DNA of 64,000 bases, taken from the NCBI GenBank assembly GCA_016987375.1, contig PJRA01000506.1, forward strand, positions 337,942 through 401,941, in the 5' to 3' direction. The notes beneath the pieces were generated by a model. The model did no database searches. It was not told where the DNA came from and saw only the letters and a program-made list of their open reading frames with translations. Both the position numbers and the translations under genes were made by a program. Below are positions 56,914 to 64,000 of the stretch, piece after piece. Positions within the stretch are counted from its first letter, which is position 1, and every line of letters starts with the position of its first letter. The DNA is from Brachionus koreanus. Its lineage: Eukaryota; Rotifera; Eurotatoria; Ploima; Brachionidae.

Positions 56914-58452
56914 ATGGATTTGATCGATACAATTCGAAATTTGTCTGTATCGCGTAGGCGTTCCCTACGAGATGATGACTTTATAGTGGACAGACTCCAT
57001 CATCGTTATACCGTAGCTATTTTGGTTCTCTTCTGTGCCGTGGTTACTACAAATCAGTATGCAGGCGAGCCCATTAATTGCTGGTAATTTTCAATAGCTT
57101 TTTTTTTTAAAGAAGAATTTTAATAAATGATTCAAATATTCCTAAAAATTTATTTTATTTTGAATATATTCTCGTTTAGGAGAAAATAAAAATAAAAAAA
57201 TAATTTAAAAATAATTTATTTCTAATTCTCAAGGGTACCAGCTCAATTCACCGGCGCCTTTGAGACTTATACAAATCGTCTGTGCTGGCTGCAAAATACA
57301 TACTATGTAGATGAGAATCATGACATACCAGACAGTCTAAACGATCGTCACCAAAAAATGCTTAAGTACTATCAATGGGTTCATTTAATTATTTTGCTTC
57401 AAGCAGTTCTATTCATTATTCCTCGCATTGTATGGCGTTCATTGAACGACAAATGCGGTATTGAGATTTTGAATTATGTTGATGCGGCTATTAAGTTCGA
57501 AGAGGTAGACAAATATGCCGAGCGCGAAAATCTAATGGAATTTCTTTCAGGCAATATAGACAATTTTATTCATTCAAAAAACAGTTATAAAGCTAGCAAA
57601 AAAAAACTTGAGTACAAGTTTAGGCGATGTTTGAGTTTTTTATTTTTTTGGACCGGAAAGCGATTCGGAAACTACCTCATTATTTTGTATGCATTTGTCA
57701 AATTAATGTACTTGATAAATGTGTTCGGACAGCTGTTTCTTATGACCAGATTGCTTGGAATCAGCAACTATCATTTGCTCGGCTTTGAAATACTTCAACG
57801 AATGGCCAAAGGAATGGACATGATAAGCAACCACTATTTTCCCAAAGTAACTCATTGTGATTTCAAGATTCGTGAGCTTGGCTCAGACCACTTGTATACA
57901 GTTCAGTGCGTTCTTTCAATTAACATATTTGTCGAAAAGATCTATATCATACTTTGGTTCTGGTTTGTTGTTTTGACAGCAATGACTTTTATCGATCTTG
58001 TCGGTTTCTTGATCAAAAATTGTTTTCAGACTCAAAGGTACCTATATGTCAAAAAACATGTTCAAATTTACAACAAATTGGAGAATCATGAACAAATGAT
58101 GGTTCTTAACGATTTTGCAACAAATTATTTAAAGCCAGATGTGGTTTTGGTCATGAAGTTACTTGCTGCCAATGTAAATGGATTAGTTGTAAGTGAACTG
58201 ATAAAATATTTATGGGAGACATTCAATCGAAATCGAGAGACAATTGTTTATGATGTAGGAAATGAAACAGATGATAGTGGAAATAATTATCCACCAGAAG
58301 ATAATTATGATAACAATAATAATGACGATGAAATGAACGAATTGACTCCTAGTTTTCCAATGAGAAAAACGAATGAGCCGAAAAAAGTGGGATTTTTCCA
58401 AAATTTAAAATCAAGAAAAAGCCAAAAGCCTGGTCAAGGTGCCTTAGTTTAG
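56914..58452 (+). CDS. Innexin gap-junction protein
   Basis: Two exons, 56914-57083 and 57234-58452, sum to 1,389 nt, 462 residues. TM1 is YTVAILVLFCAVVTTNQY. The first extracellular loop contains the two innexin cysteines (EPINCW and NRLCW) and the splice joins the W codon exactly. The diagnostic KYYQWVHLIILLQA opens TM2. The second extracellular loop has VTHCDFKIREL and YTVQCVLSIN, then EKIYIILWFWFV is TM4. The cytosolic C-terminal tail is long, acidic and Asn-rich (DDSGNNYPPEDNYDNNNNDD) and ends in a basic segment. Innexins form invertebrate gap junctions and hemichannels. Convergent with the glycosyltransferase-like gene. Confidence 0.95.
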
Positions 58453-58754
58453 AATATTGAATTCAAACTACTTCCAATAATAATATCATTTAGTGTAAAT
58501 AATTTTGCAATTAAATTTTATTGTTAAATTTTTTTATTTTTATTAATTTAATTAAATTTTTTCATTATTTAAGATTAGATTTTATTATCAAAATTTTAAA
58601 ATAAAACAAAAAAACCTAATTTTAATTTTAGGTTAATAAAAAAAAAAAAAGCTTTATCTAAAAGCCAAATTTAACCTTATCTTGATATAAAACAAATTTT
58701 AGATATCAGATTTCAATTTATTTTTTTACTTTATTTTACAAAAAATTTTTTTTC

Positions 58755-59918
58755 TTAGCAATAAGTCCAATCTACGTCATATCGACATTCAACGGGGCAC
58801 ATTCGACCAACTGATTTGATACTAAGTTCTAAATTTGTTTCATTTGCAGTAAACTCGCAGCAATTTGAACATGAAACAAAGCATCCAGTATCCGGTCTTT
58901 GAGTTGGAAAGGCTTTAATTAATCCTTTTATTGGAAATTCTCTACAATAGTAGCTATCATGTACTAAAGATTGACTTTGGACCAGAGGCCAGACATGATG
59001 AACCAAAAAGTACTGATCTTCTAAATAAATGCGGTTGTTATAAGGCCGAATAAGGTTTCTGTCAGTTAATTTTGAGAATATTTGAAATGATAAACTTCTA
59101 TTTCGTTTGGACGCTAGTGACCAAAGTCCTCCTAAAATTGGAAAAAAGTGAAACGGATGATCTCTGATGGTATGAAAAAAATAACTAGATTTTAGCCACT
59201 CTTTGGTAACTTGATACTCGCGTTCTATTATCCATGAATCTAAATCACGTATTTGTATAAAATCTACAAAATTGTCCATTAATGGGATCCAACGCCAATA
59301 CATTCCATTATAAAGTGAAAAATTGAAAAATCTTATCTCATTAATTGAACAAAATTGTGCTAAATTTACATATTTGCATTCATATTTACAAATAATTGAC
59401 TCATCTATTGAATTATCATGATAAATTCTTATTTTCCACTCTGTTCCAAAGAATTTTTTTACTTGTAAAGCCAATTTTTCAAAATTTTTGTAATATTTAC
59501 GATTTTTTCCATACAGAGAATAAGAAATTATTTTTTGACTTGGCCCATTTATCAAACTATGATAATCGGAACATGATAAAATAGTAAAGTTTAAATCATC
59601 CTTAGATATTTCATACAATAAATCATATTCTTTATATTTAAAAGAGTAAATTGAATAGAAATTTTCATACTCATTTAATTTAATTAATCTATTTAAGCAT
59701 TTGCATTTAGGTCTTATAATCCAAGACTTAGAGTATTTTTTCAAAGTAGAATTTAGATTTAATTTTCTACTAAATTCGGGCTTTGAGTTTTGTTTACCTG
59801 AGTTGCCTAAAAGTGAATTAGAATTTTCGTGAAGCTCATTAAGAATCCTTAAGTTAAAAATTACAAAAAGAATAATTACAAAAAAATAAATGAAAAATTT
59901 CATATAAACTTTCATCAT
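58755..59918 (-). CDS. Putative type II Golgi glycosyltransferase-like protein
   Basis: Intronless, 387 residues. A short N-terminal tail and one membrane anchor (FFIYFFVIILFVIFNL, about residues 8-23) are followed by a luminal domain. Core features: ISYSLYGKNRKYYKN (about 131-145), EWKIRIYHD, MYWRWIPLMDN, then IQIRDLDSW with the DxD-like RDLDS at 224-228, and HTIRDHPFHFFPILGGLWS. The C-terminus is cysteine-rich (CFVSCSNCCEF, MCPVECRYDVDW). FSLYG...RIYxD...RDxDS...RDHPxH...GGxWS is a pattern I associate with a poorly studied group of eukaryotic glycosyltransferase-like proteins. The DxD motif would bind a metal and nucleotide sugar. Donor, acceptor and CAZy family are not known. Divergent from the orphan gene at 60 kb. 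Confidence 0.65.
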   Translation of the reverse strand: MMKVYMKFFIYFFVIILFVIFNLRILNELHENSNSLLGNSGKQNSKPEFSRKLNLNSTLKKYSKSWIIRPKCKCLNRLIKLNEYENFYSIYSFKYKEYDLLYEISKDDLNFTILSCSDYHSLINGPSQKIISYSLYGKNRKYYKNFEKLALQVKKFFGTEWKIRIYHDNSIDESIICKYECKYVNLAQFCSINEIRFFNFSLYNGMYWRWIPLMDNFVDFIQIRDLDSWIIEREYQVTKEWLKSSYFFHTIRDHPFHFFPILGGLWSLASKRNRSLSFQIFSKLTDRNLIRPYNNRIYLEDQYFLVHHVWPLVQSQSLVHDSYYCREFPIKGLIKAFPTQRPDTGCFVSCSNCCEFTANETNLELSIKSVGRMCPVECRYDVDWTYC

Positions 59919-60002
59919 TTCATATTTGTTTGTTTGTTTTCTTCTATTGTAAATTTAAATTTAATTCATATTTAAATGTAAGAAAAATCAAATTAAAAAA
60001 AA

Positions 60003-60950
60003 ATGTTGCTTAGCAAAATTTTTTCAATTTTTTTGATAGTTTGTCTAAAAAAAAAACTAAAAAATAAAAACTTAATAGAGACCATAATAATGGCGTTGTA
60101 TAAAAGTGATGATGATTATATGAAAATATTTAGAAAAACTCTTATAGGCGAAAGTGACTATTTACCTACCAAAGAGCTGATTATTAAAACCTTTTTGATT
60201 TGCTTTAGCATTAAATTTATCTTAATTGTTTTAAACTGGATTAATCACTTGTCAGTCCTAAATCGAGCTAAACTCAATCGTACTATATCAAGATACGATA
60301 ATAAAGTATTGGTTGACGTTGACTGTTCCAGCATTGATCTATGCCAAAAATCAATTGAACCTTTGTGCAAAAAAAAATCTATTTTTTCAAGTATCATTAG
60401 TCTTCCCTTTTTACCGATCAAATTTTTATATAAAGCTTTTATAGACAAACCATTTGATAATTTAGGCTCAATTTTTAAGCTTCTTATCTTAATTCTAATC
60501 GAATTGAAATCAATATTTTTAAGTTCAAAAGTAAAAAAATCAAGCTCAAAAATTTTATTTTCAAAAAATATAGAACTTTTCAATCAAAATTTGTTAAATT
60601 GTATTGATAGGGAATCATATCCGATCGGTGGAAGCCTAAAATATCGTCGACCTAAACAATGTGTAGCTAAAAAAAATTCTAGTTTTATTTCAGTAGACAA
60701 AGACCTAGCTAAAAAAGGATCTAGTCGATTTAAAATTGAATACAAATTAAAAAAATTAAAATCGAATCATTTATTTTTAAATTTGAGCAAGAAAAACGAT
60801 TTGAAAAAAATTCCCGATTTTGAAAAAACAAAAAATATGATAAAATTTAAAGTTGATCAAACAACTTATAGTCGAAAAACATGTAAAAATTTAGCAAAAC
60901 TAAAAGATAACAAAAATAAAGCTCGAAAAGCGCTAAATGTTTTTAGATAA
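60003..60950 (+). CDS. Orphan basic membrane protein
   Basis: Intronless open frame of 315 residues; the Met at codon 30 (MALYKSDDDYMKIF, position 60090) is an alternative start. No family recognised. Visible features: a hydrophobic stretch at about residues 60-81 (LIIKTFLICFSIKFILIVLN), a second at about 153-172 (IFKLLILILIELKSIF), and a strongly Lys-rich C-terminal 120 residues with Ser. The length of the frame in such AT-rich DNA, tight packing and lack of stops favour a real gene, perhaps lineage-specific. Its start is 84 bp from that of the divergent glycosyltransferase-like gene, and its stop is 12 bp from the convergent WD40 gene. Confidence 0.6.
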   Translation: MLLSKIFSIFLIVCLKKKLKNKNLIETIIMALYKSDDDYMKIFRKTLIGESDYLPTKELIIKTFLICFSIKFILIVLNWINHLSVLNRAKLNRTISRYDNKVLVDVDCSSIDLCQKSIEPLCKKKSIFSSIISLPFLPIKFLYKAFIDKPFDNLGSIFKLLILILIELKSIFLSSKVKKSSSKILFSKNIELFNQNLLNCIDRESYPIGGSLKYRRPKQCVAKKNSSFISVDKDLAKKGSSRFKIEYKLKKLKSNHLFLNLSKKNDLKKIPDFEKTKNMIKFKVDQTTYSRKTCKNLAKLKDNKNKARKALNVFR

Positions 60951-60962
60951 AAATGAAAAAAA

Positions 60963-63900
60963 TTATTGAATAGTACATGTTGATTTCTTTGGTTGAGTTT
61001 CGGTTTCAGCTTTAGCCTCATCATCCAAATCTTCTTGATCACTCTCATCATTTGAATCAGTTAATGAATGATTTTTCATTTCAAATTTTCGCATCATTTT
61101 TAAAATTTTAACTTTATTTAATCTTGGTGGCATTAAAATATCTGTTGAATCGTTGACTAAAAATATTTTAAGAGTTGTTCCAGCTCCAGTTGAGATACAA
61201 ATACAACCATTTTTAAATGACAAATCACTACTTGATATTGCAGAAATACTCAAATCTTGATCTTTGTCTTCGATTGAATGCAAATATTCCAATTTATTTG
61301 ATTTTCCAAATACTTAAGATATTTTAAATTAAAGCAAATTTTATCTCAATGTGTATTCAAGTAATTAAATCTAACAATCGCTGATTTTTTTAAAAAATTT
61401 CAATTTCTATTCTATTCTAAACAGCTAATATCAATTATCATAGCCTAGTTTATTTGCTTGCTTGCTTGATTGAAATTTTTTTAATTTATTAAAATAAAAT
61501 TTTTAACATTTTGATCTAATTTTTATATTTTTGAGAATCTCTATATTAAATACTAAATTTTCAACGCTCATCCTAGCGATTTAGCTCTACTATTGTATTT
61601 TTAGTTATTTTTCTCTATTGTTAGTTTAATTTTATTTTAAACATATGATTTTTAGTTAGAGAGACCTCTAAGAAAACTTTTGCTTGAAGGGTAGATACAG
61701 TTTTATTTTGTTAACAATGCTCACTTTCGGAAAGCAAAGAATTAACTTGATAGACAAGCGAAATCAACTCTTGGAAAGTGTATAATTGTTTCAGTGTAAA
61801 ATCAGGATTGTCGTTAATTTCTAACCATGGAGAAAGCTGGAAAAACAGAATTCAATTGGATAATAGACGAAATATAGCTTTGGCAAGAACTGTGGATCTT
61901 TTTAGGGCGAAGCATTCAAAATGTAAAGTTCTTAAAATCAGCAACGATTAAGTGTTGAAAACAAAAGAAGAAAATTCAAAGAGATCGTAAGGCAGTTTTG
62001 ATTAAAAATTATTAATGATTATATCACAGTTATTTCAACTAATACGGAGAAAAAATTAATAAAAAAAATCATTTACTTTATTTTAATATTATTTTCAATT
62101 AAAATATTAATTTCAAATTTTTTTATTTCTATAATTTAAAAATCGATTCCATTTTTCAATTAAAAAAGAAAAGATTTCGAGTCTAGATTTGTCGAGTACT
62201 CGACTAATTCGTGAAACTGCTACATTACTATTTCATCTTTTTATAAGAACCTATAAATACTTAAACATGTACAATCTGGCACTCTTTATTAATAAATATT
62301 TATTTTTTTTTTATATTTACTTTAACATTATTTTACTATTTTTAAGTATTTTATCTTAATTTTCATCATTTTTTTTATTTGAAAGAGCATTAGCTTAGTA
62401 CAGAAAACAAATAAATAAATATTCTGATATTTTATAGTCTTTTCATAAAATTTTTTTTTAATTTATCAAAAAAATTATGAATCTTATATTTTTTTTCTAT
62501 ATTATGAACTAGTCCCAACAATTTAGATTACTATTTATATCCTTTATTTATTTCTTTTATCGGTTCTCTATTCCAAACGATGTTGCTTTTAAAAAGTCCT
62601 CTTAGTGCAAAAATAAGCTTAAATAAAGCTACTACGCCTTTTTTTTATGATTTATCTCAAAACAAAGTTTAGTCTTGTAATCAGCATAATTGATTAATGG
62701 TCTAATGCGCCTAAAGCCCACCAAAATTTCGAGGTCCGGTAAAATTTTCCTCACAATTAAATTATTCAAATTCTACTCTTGAAAATGGTATTTATTAATA
62801 AATTTTTTTATTAAATTAATAAACCGTAATCAAAACAAATTTATTGGAATACAAATTTAAAATTCAATATTTATTTTGCAAGAATAAACTGAACAATAGA
62901 TGAAATTTATCAGCTTTCCAAAGTGATTATTAGCCTGGGTCAATACAGGGTTGAAGAATTTCAATTTTTTCAAAAGTAGTTTATTTTTTTTACAATGAAA
63001 TGTATGCTAATATTTCATGCTTTAATTATCTAGATTCAAAAAATGTTTCATTCTAATTCTTAATAGAGTTAAAGTCACTTTTGAAAAAGAATTTTAATTT
63101 CTAAAAATGCATTGAAATTTAAATGTGCATTTAAAATGTTTTGATAATTTTTTTTAAAAAAAATTTGATCAAAAATTTTACTTTGCCATTTTTCCTTGAT
63201 GATTAAAACTTTTGAAATTTTAAAATAATAAATTATTTCTACGTAAATTTATACTGGATTAAAACTAAGTTTTTTTGTTAAAAAAATTACCATTTATGAC
63301 TGATTCAGCGTTGTCAATGTTGAATGAACTGACAAAGGCTAAATTTGAATTTTTATGCTTGAAGAAACAACTTGAAAATGCATAAGAGCTTTGATTAGTT
63401 GAGAGCAAATATGAATTATCTTTAAAAAGAAACAAATTTTAATTTTTTTAATAATAAAAGTAAAAATTACTATCTTCCAAATTAAGTCCTATTATAAAAG
63501 ACTGATTGTCATTCAAAAAAATCAAATTATTTGAATCCAAAATTTCAAATTGCTTAAAGTTTCTTGTCATTTCGGCACCTGATTTTTCTTGAGCTTTATT
63601 TAAAGAACAAATTTTAGAAAATATTTAATCTAAAATTAAATCAAAACCTTTTTCCAAAACATCAATTTCTAATTTTTCATCAAAACCTAGATTGTCATAA
63701 GCTAAAATTTTAAAATAACCATTTTGACTTAGAGCATAGATTTTGTTTTCTCCTTCAAATTTAATACTAACAACATTATCTGTGTCTTCAAATGGCTTCA
63801 TTACTGCCAATTGCTTAAAATCTTTCCAAAGTTGAATTTTACCAGCATCTTTTAAGAATAAATTGCTTAAAATACAAATCGTTTATTTAAAATTATTAAA

Positions 63901-64000
63901 TTATCACCTTGGCCGACTACTATAAATGAATTTTTCATATCAAAGCATTTTATAGGATTGTACAAATAGAATTCTTTTATGCACTTGAATAAGCCTACTG
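60963..64000 (-). CDS. WD40-repeat protein, 3' part (5' end beyond window)
   Basis: Minus-strand exons near 63820-63900 and up to about 63650 read GKIQLWKDFKQLAVM and VVSIKFEGENKIYALSQNGY. The next, at 63471 to about 63595, reads FEILDSNNLIFLNDNQSF, and 63291-63419 reads LLSTNQSSYAFSSCF. These are beta-propeller blades. The phase at 63291 fits the acceptor at 61312 (spliced VINVFGKSN). That gives an intron of about 1.98 kb and a last exon 60963-61312 with LSISAISSSDLSFKNGCICI followed by an acidic, Ser-rich tail ending CTIQ. The family beyond WD40 is not identifiable from this part. The joined long intron is an inference from matching phase and a propeller-like sequence on both sides. Confidence 0.7.
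61313..63290. other. Long presumed intron of the WD40 gene
   Basis: About 2 kb with no supported gene. A moderately GC-richer part at 61800-62000 has short open frames (for example ALARTVDLFRAKHSKCKV on the plus strand) that may be a decayed transposon. Near 62700 a short segment resembles a tRNA A-box but does not fold. Confidence 0.4.

Noticed and set aside
61800..62000. GC-richer segment with short open frames in the WD40 gene intron
   Set aside because: Frames are broken by stops within 60 codons and no transposase motif was recognised.
62690..62760. tRNA-like A-box (GGTCTAATGCGCC) and weak B-box
   Set aside because: No acceptor stem or anticodon arm can be formed. It may be a SINE relic, but that cannot be shown from one copy.
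1..64000. CRISPR arrays, bacterial operons, phage or plasmid features
   Set aside because: No regularly spaced repeats, ribosome binding sites or prokaryotic gene arrangement; spliced genes and an intron-containing tRNA show eukaryotic nuclear DNA.

Overview
The window is nuclear DNA from a small-genome invertebrate. Base composition is strongly AT-rich, protein genes have short introns (mostly 45-70 bp, GT-AG), several genes have no intron, and families such as innexin, DENN/WD40 protein, fatty acyl-CoA reductase and ELOVL are animal families. Together with the very low GC this fits a monogonont rotifer (Brachionus-like). That assignment is an inference from style and gene content, not a database match.

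Layout. 1-7.1 kb (minus): most of a DENND3-like Rab-GEF (DENN, PHenn and WD40 parts), running off the left edge. 7.4-9.3 kb: SLC2 sugar transporter, divergent from it. 9.3-11.2 kb: gene-poor, with a transposon end. 11.2-14.8 kb: compact forward run of TIMM17, CDC123, DPM3 and a secreted GM2-activator-like ML protein. 15.3-18.5 kb: decayed Ty3/gypsy element of much higher GC. 19.1-19.8 kb: second GM2-activator-like gene, so the element sits between two tandem paralogues. 20.0-31.7 kb: secreted Cu/Zn SOD, an ELOVL-like protein with altered signature motifs, a PLP class V aminotransferase, two tandem fatty acyl-CoA reductases and a TLC-domain protein. This stretch is largely lipid-related. 31.7-38.9 kb: gene desert around one intronless single-pass membrane protein with PPKY and LPTY tails. 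38.9-43.0 kb: ABCG half-transporter, nine exons. 43.0-44.3 kb: repeats, including a nested palindrome. 44.6-45.3 kb: TXNDC9. 45.3-51.6 kb: two copies of an intron-containing tRNA-Leu(CAA), each preceded by GPCR sequence (a fragment in one case, an intact gene in the other), with inverted-repeat elements between them. 51.7-52.4 kb: LINE fragment across a 199-N gap. 54.2-55.1 kb: UBIAD1. 56.9-64 kb: innexin, putative Golgi glycosyltransferase, an orphan basic membrane protein and the 3' part of a WD40 gene running off the right edge.

The genes are mostly housekeeping and membrane or lipid functions that happen to be neighbours; nothing indicates one pathway operon. The most unusual items are the nested palindrome at 43.7-44.3 kb, the ELOVL-like protein altered in all four family signature motifs, the duplicated GPCR/tRNA unit, the Commissureless/PRRG-like adaptor, and a family of short TTAA-flanked elements with CACTAGAA termini. 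For genes where the exon chain was traced completely, the summed exon lengths are divisible by three, which supports the splice models.
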